A DNA stretch of 64,000 bases from Bordetella parapertussis (GTDB taxonomy: Bacteria; Pseudomonadota; Gammaproteobacteria; Burkholderiales; SG8-41): NCBI GenBank assembly GCA_945906935.1, contig CAMDSO010000007.1:1-64000 (forward strand). Direction: 5' to 3'. A program made the position numbers and the translations under genes. The notes under the pieces were generated by a model. The model did no database searches and had not been told where the DNA came from. It was given only the letters and a program-made list of their open reading frames with translations. Positions 17,473-26,817 of this stretch are shown here, one piece after another; within the stretch, counting starts at the first letter, position 1; each line of letters starts with the position of its first letter.

Positions 17473-18891
17473 CTAACCCCCGTGTACGAGCTGCCAGCCG
17501 CCGCCCAGCGCCTTGTAGAGCTGCACCAGCGAGGTATTGGTGTTGCGTAACACCTGCACGCGTGCGAGTTCGGCGTCGAGCAATACACGGTCGGCGTCGA
17601 TGACCTCGAAGTAGGATGAGTAACCCGCGGCATAGCGCTTGACCACCAGCTCGCGCGCTGCACGCAAGGCTGCGACCTGTTGATTCTGCAGCCCCAATGC
17701 CTCGCCGTAACCGGCACGCGCTGCCAGCGCATCGCCGACTTCACGAAAAGCTTGCGCCACGGTCCGCTGATAACCCAGTATCACCTGCTCTTCGCGTGCT
17801 GAAAAGATATCTACCTGATAGCGGTTGCGATTGGCATCCAGGATCGGTTGTAACAAGCCTAGACCGAACGACCATGTTTGCGCCGGCCCGGTAAACAGAT
17901 TGCCGAATTCGCGGCTTTGCGAACCCAGTGCACCGGTCAGCGAGATGCTCGGGAACAATGAGGCCTTGACCACTTTGAGTCGTGCGTTGGCACCAACCAG
18001 CGTGTTCTCGGCCTGACGCACATCGGGGCGCCGCTCCAGCAACGTCGAAGGTACCCCAACCGGCACATCCGGTATCGGGGCCAGCCCTTCAACATCAGCC
18101 GCAGCACGCGTCACCGGTCCCGGCATGGCGCCCGTTAGTATCTGCAACAGGTTTTCGGCCTGCACAATCTGCGCATTCAAATCGGTGAGCTGCAGGCGCG
18201 CGATGGCGACACTGGCCTCGGCGCGATTCACATCGAGTGCGGGCACCACGCCGCGCTCAAACTGGGCACGCGTGAGCTTGAGAAAATCCTCGCGCAGGCC
18301 GACCGTCTTCTGCGTAATCGCCGTTTGCTGATCGAGGGCGCGCAACGCAAAATAAGTCGTCGCCACATTCGACAGCACGCTGATGCGGGTGGTGTCGCTG
18401 GCGAATTCAGAAGCCAGCAGATCAGCGCGTGCCGCCGCGTTGATGCTAGCGATACGCTGCCAGAAATCAATTTCATAAGAGGCGCTGATTTCGCCGCCGA
18501 GTGTTGTGCGCACCGGCAACACGGTCGACGGCAAGGGCGTCGGCCCCACCGCCGTAATCCGCGAACGCGTCGCACCGCCGGTGGCGTTCAGCGTCGGAAT
18601 CGACCCGTAACCGGCAATCCCGGCGACGGCACGAAACTCATCAATACGGGCAAGCGCAATACGCACGTCGTAGTTATTTTCCAGCGCCGCGCGCAACAGC
18701 GTGTTGAGCGCCGGATCCTGATAAATCTCCCACCACGCCATCTCGGCCAGCGATTTACCCGAGGCCAAAGGCGCGCCACGGAAGCTCTCTGGCGTGTTCA
18801 GCGGCGGGCGTGTGTAATCGCCGCCGACGGCACAGGCACCGAGCAGCGTGGCGCTTGCGAGGACAACCAGGTTACGCATGTTCTGTTTCAT
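17473..18891 (-). CDS. RND efflux outer-membrane factor (NodT/OprM family) lipoprotein
   Basis: Starting at MKQNMRNLV, a 472-aa outer-membrane channel with lipobox LGAC (ATLLGACAVGGDYTRP). It has two TolC-type helical repeats, including NYDVRIALARIDEFRA, YEIDFWQRI and ERRPDVRQAENTLVGANARL. The track start at 18957 adds 22 residues inside the upstream pump gene. The ATG at 18891 lies 1 bp after the pump stop, so translation is coupled. It is the last gene of the adaptor-pump-channel operon and would give the exit duct of a tripartite drug efflux system. A named symbol such as oprM is not justified. Confidence 0.93.
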   Translation of the reverse strand: MKQNMRNLVVLASATLLGACAVGGDYTRPPLNTPESFRGAPLASGKSLAEMAWWEIYQDPALNTLLRAALENNYDVRIALARIDEFRAVAGIAGYGSIPTLNATGGATRSRITAVGPTPLPSTVLPVRTTLGGEISASYEIDFWQRIASINAAARADLLASEFASDTTRISVLSNVATTYFALRALDQQTAITQKTVGLREDFLKLTRAQFERGVVPALDVNRAEASVAIARLQLTDLNAQIVQAENLLQILTGAMPGPVTRAAADVEGLAPIPDVPVGVPSTLLERRPDVRQAENTLVGANARLKVVKASLFPSISLTGALGSQSREFGNLFTGPAQTWSFGLGLLQPILDANRNRYQVDIFSAREEQVILGYQRTVAQAFREVGDALAARAGYGEALGLQNQQVAALRAARELVVKRYAAGYSSYFEVIDADRVLLDAELARVQVLRNTNTSLVQLYKALGGGWQLVHGG

Positions 18892-18892
18892 A

Positions 18893-21800
18893 CTAGGCCT
18901 GCGACTCGTCGTTACGGAAAGGCCGCCGGCGTTCGCTGATCCGCTGGATGACGACATAAAACACCGGAATCACGAAGATACCGATCATGGTCGCCGCCAG
19001 CATGCCAAACACCACCGTGGTGCCCAGCGACTGCCGCGCGCCAGCCCCCGCACCGGTGGCAATCGCCAGCGGCACCGTGCCCAGAATGAACGCAAAGGAA
19101 GTCATCAAGATCGGCCGCAGGCGCAGCTCCGCCCCCTTTAACGCAGCCTGCACGATGGACTCGCCCCTCTCGCGCGCCAGCTTGGCAAACTCAACAATCA
19201 GAATGGCGTTCTTCGCCGCCAGACCGATCAGCATGATGAGACCGATCTGCGCATAGACGTTGTTGGCGAACTCTCGCATGGCCAGACCGGAAAAAGCGCC
19301 GAGCACACCGAATGGAATCACCAGCAGAATCGCCACCGGCATCGCCCAGGATTCATACAGCGCAGCGAGCACCAAAAACACGAAGAGCAAGGAGAGGGCA
19401 AAAATAAATGCCGTCTGGCCGCCGGTTTTTTTCTCCTGATAGACCGCACCGGTCCATTCAAAGCCATAGCCCGTGGGCAGCGACTTCGCCAGCTCCTCCA
19501 TCGCCTGCGCCGCCTGCCCGGAACTAAAGCCGGGCGCGGCCGAGCCGTTGATGGTCGCCGCGCGATAAATGTTGTAGCGCTGGAAGTATTCCGGGCCGTT
19601 GATCGACTTCGGTTTAACCAGTGCAGAGAGCGGCACCATGCTGCCGGCGGCGTTACGCACATAGAAGCGCTTGACGTCATCCGGATAGGCGCGTGCCGCC
19701 GCCTCGGCCTGCGCCTGCACACGGAAGGTGCGGCCGAACAGGTTGAAGTCGTTAAGATAGTAGCCGCCGAGGAAAGTCTGCAGCGTAAAGAACACATCGG
19801 AGAGCGCGATGCCGTAGCTCTTCACCTTGTCGCGATCGACTTCGTATTCAATCTGCGGAATACGGTCGTCGTAACTGGCAAAGACAAAGCCCAGCTCAGG
19901 ACGCTTGCGCGCCTCGCCGAGGAAATTCTGCAACACCTGGGAGAACTGTTTGGCGTCGCCACCGGCACGGTCCTGCAAGATGAACTCAAAGCCGCCAGCG
20001 GTGCCCAGACCGCGGATTGACGGCGGGTTGAACAACAGCACATTGGCGTCCTTGATGGTACCGTTGGCCGCCCCCATCAACTTGCGCAAAATTGCCGGCG
20101 CCGATTGATCGGGGCCACGCGCGTGCCAGGGCTTGAGGCGGATAAATGCCGTGGCGTTATACGAGGTTGACAAGCCGGACAGCAGGTTAAATCCCGACAG
20201 CGAAGCGATCCCGCCCACCCCTTCGGTGGCCAAGGCGATCTTGGTAAATTGGTCGACCGCCGCATTGGTGCGTTCGAGCGATGCCGCGGGCGGCAGCTGG
20301 ATAACGGCAAACATATAACCCTGATCCTCGTCCGGCACGAGGGCGGTCGGCCGCGTTTTCAGCAAGCCGTAGATCGCCACCAATAGCACGGCAAAGGTCA
20401 GCGCGACCAACGCGGCGCGGCGGATCAAGACCGCGGTTGAGCCGACATAACCCCTGGTGAACGCCGCGAACAGGCCGTTAAACCAGGCGAAGAAACGCCC
20501 CAGCATACCGCTCGGGCGGTCATGACTGGCTGGACGCAACAGCAGCGCGCACAGTGCCGGCGCCAGCGTCAACGCCGCCACCGCCGAGAGAATCACCGAG
20601 GTGGCCAGCGTGAGCGCGAATTGTTTGTAGAGCGCACCGGTCAAGCCGCCCAAAAAAGCCACCGGAACAAACACTGCCGACAACACCAGTGCAATCGCCA
20701 CCACCGGGCCGCCGACCTCGGCCAGCGCGGCCTTGGTTGCCGCGACCGGCGAAAGATTTTCGGTGTCGAGCTTGTGCTGCACCGCCTCCACCACGACGAT
20801 CGCATCATCGACGACGATACCGATCGCCAGCACCAGTCCGAACAGCGTCAGTGTGTTGATGGTAAAGCCCAACGCGGTAAAGACGGCGAAGGTGCCGATC
20901 AAGGACACTGGCACCACCAGCATCGGAATCAGGGTCGCACGCCACGACTGCAGGAACAGAAACACCACCAGCAGCACCAGCAGCACGGCTTCGAACAAGG
21001 TGATAACCACTTCCTTCATCGACTCGGTGACAAACGGCGTGGTGCTGTAGGGCACCGAATACACCATGCCCGGCGGGAAACGCTGCGCGAGCGACTTCAT
21101 GGTCGCCTCGACATCACGCGCCGTATCGAGTGCATTCGCATCCGGTTGCAGGAAGATGCCGACGAACACGCCCGGCACACCGTTCTCCTGCACGGTGATC
21201 GAGTAATCAGCACCACCGAGTTCAATGCGCGAAACATCCTTCAGACGCACGATTTGCCCGTTGGGCGCGGCGCTAATGATGATGTTTTCGTATTGCGTGA
21301 CATCGGTGAGTCGGCCCTGCACGGTAACCGAATACTGCATCGGCACGCCGGCCGGTGCGGGCGGCACGCCGATACGACCGGCCGGCGCCACCACGTTCTG
21401 CTCCTGCACCACGCGCTGCACATCGGCGGCACTCACACCGAGACGCGCCATCTTCTCGGGGTCCAGCCAGATCCGCATACTGTAATCACGTGCGCCGAAC
21501 AAACGCACGAAGCCCACACCCTTGACGCGCGCCAGCGCATCCTGCAAGTTGAGCAGCGCATAGTTACTCAAAAATGTCGTGTCGTAACGGCGGTCCGGCG
21601 AGGTCAGCGCAATCACCTGCAGAAAGTCGGTCGACTGTTTACGGACGGTGATGCCATTGCGAATCACGTCTGCCGGCAACTGGCTTTGCGCGATCGCCAC
21701 GCGGTTCTGCACATCAACCGCACCAAGATCCTGATTGCTGCCAACTTCAAACGTCACGGTCAACGAATAAGTGCCGTCGTTGGCGCTCTTCGAATCCATG

Positions 21801-22030
21801 TAAATCATGTTCTTCGCGCCGTTCACCTGCTGCTCGATCGGCGCGGCAATCGCCTGCGTGACGACGGCGGCATTGGCCCCCGGCAAGGCCGTCACCACCT
21901 GCACCTGCGGCGGCACGATCTGCGGATACTGGGTAATCGGCAAGTCGAGTGCTGCAACCGCGCCGGCCAGCGTAATGATCAGCGAGATGACCGACGAAAA
22001 AATCGGCCGGTCAATAAAGAAATTGAACAT
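18893..22030 (-). CDS. RND efflux pump inner-membrane transporter (HAE1, AcrB/MexB-like)
   Basis: A 1045-aa pump with 12 predicted TM helices in the usual 1+5, 1+5 arrangement and large periplasmic loops. It starts [23 protein letters not shown], typical of HAE1 pumps. The proton-relay Asp pair is in [12 protein letters not shown] (TM4) and the relay Lys in [13 protein letters not shown] (TM10). [14 protein letters not shown] opens the second porter half. Length and motifs match AcrB (1049 aa). It stands between adaptor and channel genes with 1-2 bp gaps. The substrate range cannot be read, and no local regulator is present. Confidence 0.95.
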   Translation of the reverse strand: MFNFFIDRPIFSSVISLIITLAGAVAALDLPITQYPQIVPPQVQVVTALPGANAAVVTQAIAAPIEQQVNGAKNMIYMDSKSANDGTYSLTVTFEVGSNQDLGAVDVQNRVAIAQSQLPADVIRNGITVRKQSTDFLQVIALTSPDRRYDTTFLSNYALLNLQDALARVKGVGFVRLFGARDYSMRIWLDPEKMARLGVSAADVQRVVQEQNVVAPAGRIGVPPAPAGVPMQYSVTVQGRLTDVTQYENIIISAAPNGQIVRLKDVSRIELGGADYSITVQENGVPGVFVGIFLQPDANALDTARDVEATMKSLAQRFPPGMVYSVPYSTTPFVTESMKEVVITLFEAVLLVLLVVFLFLQSWRATLIPMLVVPVSLIGTFAVFTALGFTINTLTLFGLVLAIGIVVDDAIVVVEAVQHKLDTENLSPVAATKAALAEVGGPVVAIALVLSAVFVPVAFLGGLTGALYKQFALTLATSVILSAVAALTLAPALCALLLRPASHDRPSGMLGRFFAWFNGLFAAFTRGYVGSTAVLIRRAALVALTFAVLLVAIYGLLKTRPTALVPDEDQGYMFAVIQLPPAASLERTNAAVDQFTKIALATEGVGGIASLSGFNLLSGLSTSYNATAFIRLKPWHARGPDQSAPAILRKLMGAANGTIKDANVLLFNPPSIRGLGTAGGFEFILQDRAGGDAKQFSQVLQNFLGEARKRPELGFVFASYDDRIPQIEYEVDRDKVKSYGIALSDVFFTLQTFLGGYYLNDFNLFGRTFRVQAQAEAAARAYPDDVKRFYVRNAAGSMVPLSALVKPKSINGPEYFQRYNIYRAATINGSAAPGFSSGQAAQAMEELAKSLPTGYGFEWTGAVYQEKKTGGQTAFIFALSLLFVFLVLAALYESWAMPVAILLVIPFGVLGAFSGLAMREFANNVYAQIGLIMLIGLAAKNAILIVEFAKLARERGESIVQAALKGAELRLRPILMTSFAFILGTVPLAIATGAGAGARQSLGTTVVFGMLAATMIGIFVIPVFYVVIQRISERRRPFRNDESQA

Positions 22031-22032
22031 TA

Positions 22033-23412
22033 TTATTTACCCGCCGCGTTTTTCGCTGGCTCTGCGGCCTTGCCGGCGCCGGACTTCGCGTCACCCTTGG
22101 CGTCGCCCTTTGCGTCAACTTTTGCGTCGCCCTTCGCGTCGCCCTTCGCGTCGCCCTTCGCTTCGCCCTTCGCGTCGCCTTTCGCGTCCCCCTTCGCGTC
22201 GCCTTTCGCGTCGCCTTTCGCGTCCCTTTTAGGCTCGCCCTTGCCGTCATTCTTCGCCACGCCGATCTGCGAGACTTCGATTACCGTCGGTTTGACCGGC
22301 GCACCGGGGCGCGCCTTGCCAGTGCCTTCGACCACGATCATTTCACCCGGTGTCAGACCACTCTCGACGATCCAGTCGTTGCCGCTGCGCGTGGTGGCGG
22401 CGACCTCGCGATACTGCACCTTGTTCTCGGCGTCGACCACCAGCACCGAACGCTTGCCCTGCATTTCCTGCACCGCCTGCTGCGGAATGCGGAAGGCCTG
22501 CTTCGGTGTCAGCGACGGCATGATCACGCGCACCAGCTGGCCGGCGCGCAGCAGGCTTTGCGGGTTAGGCACCTGCACCCGCACTTGCAAGGTGCCGGTT
22601 TTTGGATCGACTGCGGTATCGACAAAATTGATCTTGCCGGAGAGTTTGTATTCGCTGCCGTCAGCCAGACGCAGCCGGAACGGCGGCAGTCGGCTCAAGC
22701 CGTCATTCGGATTGCGGTTGAGCTCGCGCTGTAACTCCAGCAACTTCAATTCGCTAATGGTGAAGTTGACATAAATCGGATTCACCGAATACAGGGTCGT
22801 CAGCAGCGTGGTCGACGCATTGACCAGACCGCCCGACTTGATCAGCGCCTTGCTGATCACGCCGTCGCGCGGCGCGCGGATGGTGGTGTATTCGAGGTTG
22901 AGTTCGGCGCTACGCACCTGGGCCCGCGCGGCTTCCTCGGTGGCGGCATCAATGGCTTCCTTCGCCACCGCCGTATCCAGATCCTGCTGACTCAAAGCGC
23001 GCTCCTTGACCAGTGGACGCACGCGTTCGAGTTGCTGCTTCGAATTCAGACGCTGGGCCTGGGCCAGTGCCAACGCGGCCTTCACCTGTGAGAGTGCGGC
23101 GATATAGGGCTGCGGATCGATGACAAACAAGACCGCGCCGGCGGCCACCCGTCCGCCATCCTCGAAGGACTGTTTTTCAAGCAAACCGGAAATCCGCGCA
23201 CGGATTTCAACCGTATCAACCGCCTCGGTCTGACCGACGTATTCCTCAAACACGGTCACCGCCTCGGTCGTTACCTTGATCACGTTAACGTCCGGCGGCG
23301 GAAACGCCGGCGGCGCCCCCTTGCCATTACACCCGGCAATCACGGCGGCGACGGCAAACGACAACCATAGAAGAGCGCCACGGCGGATGTGGTGACTGAG
23401 TTTTTCGTTCAA
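22033..23412 (-). CDS. RND efflux periplasmic adaptor (MFP) with DAKG-repeat tail
   Basis: I place the start at TTG 23412 ([17 protein letters not shown]), with GGAG 8 nt upstream, giving about 459 aa; the track start at 23496 has no support. The lipoprotein signal ends AAVIAGC. Then come the adaptor signatures [23 protein letters not shown], a coiled-coil hairpin ([25 protein letters not shown]), [12 protein letters not shown], and [13 protein letters not shown]. Unusually, the last ~65 residues are a low-complexity tail of tandem DAKG units ending KNAAGK, absent from AcrA/MexA. It is first in the efflux operon. Confidence 0.92.
   Translation of the reverse strand: MNEKLSHHIRRGALLWLSFAVAAVIAGCNGKGAPPAFPPPDVNVIKVTTEAVTVFEEYVGQTEAVDTVEIRARISGLLEKQSFEDGGRVAAGAVLFVIDPQPYIAALSQVKAALALAQAQRLNSKQQLERVRPLVKERALSQQDLDTAVAKEAIDAATEEAARAQVRSAELNLEYTTIRAPRDGVISKALIKSGGLVNASTTLLTTLYSVNPIYVNFTISELKLLELQRELNRNPNDGLSRLPPFRLRLADGSEYKLSGKINFVDTAVDPKTGTLQVRVQVPNPQSLLRAGQLVRVIMPSLTPKQAFRIPQQAVQEMQGKRSVLVVDAENKVQYREVAATTRSGNDWIVESGLTPGEMIVVEGTGKARPGAPVKPTVIEVSQIGVAKNDGKGEPKRDAKGDAKGDAKGDAKGDAKGEAKGDAKGDAKGDAKVDAKGDAKGDAKSGAGKAAEPAKNAAGK
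22085..22229. repeat. 12-bp tandem repeat encoding the DAKG tail
   Basis: About a dozen copies of a GCGTCGCCCTTC-like 12-mer lie inside the 3' end of the adaptor gene. The period is a multiple of three, so gain or loss of units keeps the frame. Copy number may vary between strains. Confidence 0.85.
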
Positions 23413-23564
23413 GGCGATTCTCCAGGACCTGCGACACCCGCGGGCGCGGGCAGCCGGGTTGATGCAAAAAGAGGCGCTATTGTACAGGCTCAGCACAAAA
23501 CCACAGGGGTTTTGGAGGGCTGGCGCCAGCGCAAACGGCCCGCCGCCGCAGGACCAACGCAGAC

Positions 23565-23620
23565 GTTAGCGTCAGCGTCAGCGTCAGCGTCAGGCTCAGC
23601 GTCAGGCTCAGCGTCAGCGT
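23565..23620. repeat. Hexamer tandem repeat (GTCAGC)
   Basis: Nine or so copies of a 6-bp GTCAGC/GCTCAG-type unit lie between the Bug gene and the efflux adaptor, upstream of the adaptor on its own strand. The rest of this 240-base gap holds no convincing gene. Confidence 0.8.
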
Positions 23621-23735
23621 TTGCCCTCACCTGGCGGAAAAGCACCCCCGCCCCCCCTGATTGCCCGCCCTCGCCTCAGATCGGCACTGAAGCGCTGGCG
23701 CAGGCGTCGCAGCGCTGCGCGCGTGCCGGACCGCC

Positions 23736-24710
23736 TTATTCCGGCTTAACGCCGACTTCGCGGATCAGTTTGGCCCACTTCGCGGTTTCAGATTTGATGT
23801 AGGCGGCGAATTGCTCGGGCGTATTGGTAGCGATATCCAAGCCCTGCTCGGCCAACTTGGTACGGATCTCAGGTAACGCGATCACGCGGTGGATTTCCAC
23901 CTGCAAACGCATCACCACTTCACGCGGCGTGCTGGCCGGCGCCACCACGCCCCACCACGAGGACACATCAAACTCAGGGAAGCCGGCTTCGGCAACCGTC
24001 GGCACTTCGGGTAACGACGGCGAACGCTTCGCACTCGCCACCGCCACCATGCGCAGACGGCCCGAGGGTATGAACGGCTGCGCCGACACGGCCGAGGTGA
24101 AATACAAATGCGCATTGCCGGCCACCACGTCGAGCAAGGCCGGCGCCGCGCCCTTATACGGAATGTGCACGAGCCGGATGCCGGCGGATTTGTTCAGCAA
24201 CTCGGCGGCCAGATGGCCGGGGCTACCAATGCCCGAAGTGGCGTAGTTGATCTGCCCGGGTTTCGCCTTCGCCAGCGCAATCAAATCCTTCACCGTGCGT
24301 ACCGGAAGTGACGGATGCACCACCAGCACATTGGGCGTCGAGGCCACCAGCGTCACTGGTGAAAAATCGCGCACCGGGTCGAACGGCATCTTCGCCATCA
24401 GGCTGATGTTGATCGTCAGATTGCCAGCCTGCCCCATCAGCAACGTATAACCGTCGGCCGGCGCCTTGGCCACCAACTCGGCGCCGATGTTGCCGGTGGC
24501 ACCGGCACGGTTTTCCACCACCACGGGTTGGCCGAGTTGTTCGCTGAGTTTCGGCGCAATGATGCGCGCGAGCAGATCATTCGCCCCGGCTGGCGGATAA
24601 GGCGAAATAATGCGGATCGGTTTCGACGGCCAGCTTTGCGCATCAGCAGCCGAGGCGAGCGCCAGTAAAACCAGCACGGCAATGGGACCCACGGGTTGCT
24701 GCATTTTCAT
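23736..24710 (-). CDS. Bug-family (TctC-like) periplasmic binding protein
   Basis: A 324-aa binding protein with signal peptide (VGPIAVLVLLALASAADAQS). It has the Bug signature set WPSKPIRIISPYPPAGANDLLARIIAPKLSE, VENRAGATGNIGAELVAKAPADGYTLL, INYATSGIGSPGHLAAELL and LVHIPYKGAAPALLDVVAGN. Bug proteins bind small carboxylates and similar ligands. No TctA/TctB membrane genes are present, as is common for solitary Bug genes in Burkholderiales. It is the last gene of the minus-strand acyl-CoA run, so its ligand may be that pathway's substrate (inference), although a terminator lies just upstream. Confidence 0.92.
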   Translation of the reverse strand: MKMQQPVGPIAVLVLLALASAADAQSWPSKPIRIISPYPPAGANDLLARIIAPKLSEQLGQPVVVENRAGATGNIGAELVAKAPADGYTLLMGQAGNLTINISLMAKMPFDPVRDFSPVTLVASTPNVLVVHPSLPVRTVKDLIALAKAKPGQINYATSGIGSPGHLAAELLNKSAGIRLVHIPYKGAAPALLDVVAGNAHLYFTSAVSAQPFIPSGRLRMVAVASAKRSPSLPEVPTVAEAGFPEFDVSSWWGVVAPASTPREVVMRLQVEIHRVIALPEIRTKLAEQGLDIATNTPEQFAAYIKSETAKWAKLIREVGVKPE

Positions 24711-24740
24711 GATCTAACCTCGGTGCGCGATGTGTGGACG

Positions 24741-24779
24741 AAAAAAATCCGGCGGGAGCGCTACGCCCCCGCCGGATTT
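24741..24779 (-). terminator. Strong intrinsic terminator after the LVIVD gene
   Basis: A 12-bp perfect stem AAATCCGGCGGG/CCCGCCGGATTT (24745-24756 with 24768-24779). On the minus strand it runs into TTTTTTT. It should stop the LVIVD transcript before the Bug gene. Confidence 0.88.
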
Positions 24780-24791
24780 CATGAAATGCAA

Positions 24792-26315
24792 TTACTTCGG
24801 AAAATTCGCAATCTTGCGCGCCTCACCCGTCAACTCAAGGATGTGCATGCCGGTGCCGGCACGATCGACCACATAGATGTAACCGCGGTCGTCGACTTCC
24901 GGATTGTTCGACTGGATCGCAATCTTGCAGCGCTCCACACCATTAACCTTCATGCAACGCTTGACAGTGTTTTCATTGATCGCCGGTACGTAATAGGCCA
25001 CTTCCGTCATCTTGTACGGATTGCGGTAATCAACCACGCGCAAGCCGCCGTTGAACCAGGCGAAGAAAGCGAGGCGTTTATGATAAATCGGCGTCATGTT
25101 CTCATGCGAGGAATGCGCGCCAAAACGGCCGCCGCGATTGCAGAAGTTACCGGCCTTCTCGTCGATGTGGAAGTTCGACACACCATAGGGCTTGGTTTCG
25201 TCGGTGATGTCGAGCATGAACGCCATGTGGTAATCCTCGCGGCATTCGTTCTGCGTCGATTCGTTCGAAACTAGCAGCATGTCACGCGTCTTCGGACGCC
25301 CCGAGCGGAAGCCTTCGGACTGCGGCACGAAGTTGTCGAAGTCCGGCACTTCCATGCCGAGGATCGGCAGCGCGGTGTGCGCACCCACCGTCGGTTGCAT
25401 ATCGGCGCGGCTGACTTGCGGATAGAGCAGGTTTTCTGGCGTCGGCGCGTATGGGTCCTTGGAATTCGGGTCGCCCTTCAACAGCTTCTCGCGATCAATG
25501 ATCTGGATCACACCACCGAGCAGCGTGCCGTAGCCGAAATAGACGCGATTACCGAGGGGAATCGCACCGTGCAGATCCTCAGGCACCTTGCCTTTCGAAC
25601 CCGGCTCCTGGCCGACCAGCGAGAAATTGCGGATGAACTTCGGATTCAACGGATCGGACAAATCGAAAATCTTGGTGATGCGTTTGCTGCGGAAACCTTC
25701 CACTCGGCCATCGGTCACCAGATAGGCGATACCGGTGTCGCATTCCCAGGCATTCTTGTGCGTATCCTTGTGCCCCTTGACCAGCGTGATCAGGCGGCTG
25801 GGCTTCGCCGGATTGGAGACGTCCCAGATTTCATGCCCTGAAGTGCCGTAGGTGCGCAGCAGATAGGTCTTGCTCGGGTCGCCTTTCGGCAGCGTCTTGC
25901 CGTCGCACACGCGCACCATCTGCGCACCGCCCGACTCGCCCTGCCCCGACTCACCGACGATATGATGCAGGTATTTTGGTTTTTTCGGATCGGTGACATC
26001 AATCACCGAAGTACCGTTGTCCTCGGTCTGGCCGTTCAGCGGGTTGACGTGCTTGCCGCCGTGGTGGCCGATATAAGCGATGAACTTGTCACCCTGTTTG
26101 ACGATCAACGGCTGATAGGCACTGCGCGCCTGCAGATCGCTGTAGCCAACCAGATTCATGTTCTTCGATTCGACCTTGCGCGAGGCCGGGTCTACCCACG
26201 CACCGTCTTCGGCCGCATACAAGGCGCCACTCGCACCCAAACTTAACACTGCAGCAACACCCGCGCAGACGCTGCCACGGCGGACTGTGGACTTCAAAAA
26301 GTTCAATAGCTTCAT
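24792..26315 (-). CDS. Secreted LVIVD-repeat beta-propeller-like protein
   Basis: The ATG at 26315 has GGAGGAG 6 nt upstream and gives a 507-aa protein; the track start is 9 codons earlier. The signal peptide ends SGALYAAED. The mature part has repeated blade-like segments, such as GTSVIDVTDPKKPKYLHHI, HEIWDVSNPAKPSRLITLV, KIFDLSDPLNPKFIRNF, GGLRVVDYRNPYKMTEVAYY and GYIYVVDRAGTGMHILEL. These fit LVIVD-repeat proteins. Several His and Cys (AWECDTG, QNECREDYHMAF, GNFCNRGGRFGAHSSHEN) could bind metal. The function is unknown; the position next to acyl-CoA genes suggests an extracytoplasmic step in the same catabolism (inference). Confidence 0.82.
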   Translation of the reverse strand: MKLLNFLKSTVRRGSVCAGVAAVLSLGASGALYAAEDGAWVDPASRKVESKNMNLVGYSDLQARSAYQPLIVKQGDKFIAYIGHHGGKHVNPLNGQTEDNGTSVIDVTDPKKPKYLHHIVGESGQGESGGAQMVRVCDGKTLPKGDPSKTYLLRTYGTSGHEIWDVSNPAKPSRLITLVKGHKDTHKNAWECDTGIAYLVTDGRVEGFRSKRITKIFDLSDPLNPKFIRNFSLVGQEPGSKGKVPEDLHGAIPLGNRVYFGYGTLLGGVIQIIDREKLLKGDPNSKDPYAPTPENLLYPQVSRADMQPTVGAHTALPILGMEVPDFDNFVPQSEGFRSGRPKTRDMLLVSNESTQNECREDYHMAFMLDITDETKPYGVSNFHIDEKAGNFCNRGGRFGAHSSHENMTPIYHKRLAFFAWFNGGLRVVDYRNPYKMTEVAYYVPAINENTVKRCMKVNGVERCKIAIQSNNPEVDDRGYIYVVDRAGTGMHILELTGEARKIANFPK

Positions 26316-26397
26316 TGGATTCTCCTCCAGGAAAAGACGCACGCCCGTTGCTGCTTTTTATGCATGCAGCTGCGGGCGCAACACGGCTATCACGAAA

Positions 26398-26808
26398 TTA
26401 TCGCGGCTCGAACACGGGCAGTGTAACCGACTCCGAGAGCTTGCGAAACGCCACTTGCAGCGGCATGCCGATCTGCGCCGCAGCCGGCGCACAGCCCTGC
26501 AAATTGCTCATCAGCCGCGGACCTTCTTCGAGCTGCACCACTGCCACCACATAAGGCACCTCCCCGGCAAACGCCTTGCTCGGTGCGCGATGCACGACGG
26601 TGAACGAATACAGGCTGGCGCGACCGCTGACCGGTGTCCAGACCAGTTTTGCAGAACTGCAAAACGGGCACAGCGGGTGCGGATAAAAATGGTATTTGCC
26701 ACAGTCGTCGCAGCGCGGCATGACGAGCCGTCCTTCGTGCGCGGCGGCCCAATAAGGACCGGTGGCGGCATCCGGTGTGGGCTGCGGACGTTCAATCACT
26801 TCACTCAT
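26398..26808 (-). CDS. OB-fold/Zn-ribbon DUF35 protein
   Basis: A 136-aa protein with rubredoxin-like zinc ribbon C-x2-C-x10-C-x2-C (CDDCGKYHFYPHPLCPFC) at about residues 33-50. An OB-fold follows (LYSFTVVHRAPSKAF, PYVVAVVQLEEGPRL). DUF35 proteins partner SCPx-type thiolases or aldolases, for example ChsH2 with Ltp2 in steroid side-chain cleavage. It is encoded 9 bp after the thiolase-like gene, so a two-subunit complex is likely. Confidence 0.9.
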   Translation of the reverse strand: MSEVIERPQPTPDAATGPYWAAAHEGRLVMPRCDDCGKYHFYPHPLCPFCSSAKLVWTPVSGRASLYSFTVVHRAPSKAFAGEVPYVVAVVQLEEGPRLMSNLQGCAPAAAQIGMPLQVAFRKLSESVTLPVFEPR

Positions 26809-26817
26809 CTCAGACTC

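Noticed and set aside
20522-22774. 750-aa plus-strand ORF
   Set aside because: Antisense of the RND pump and adaptor genes; the translation is low complexity ([20 protein letters not shown]) and comes from GC-rich codon structure and the DAKG repeat.
23565-23620. Tandem hexamers considered as a CRISPR array
   Set aside because: Units are contiguous with no unique spacers; it is a simple tandem repeat. No cas genes are present.
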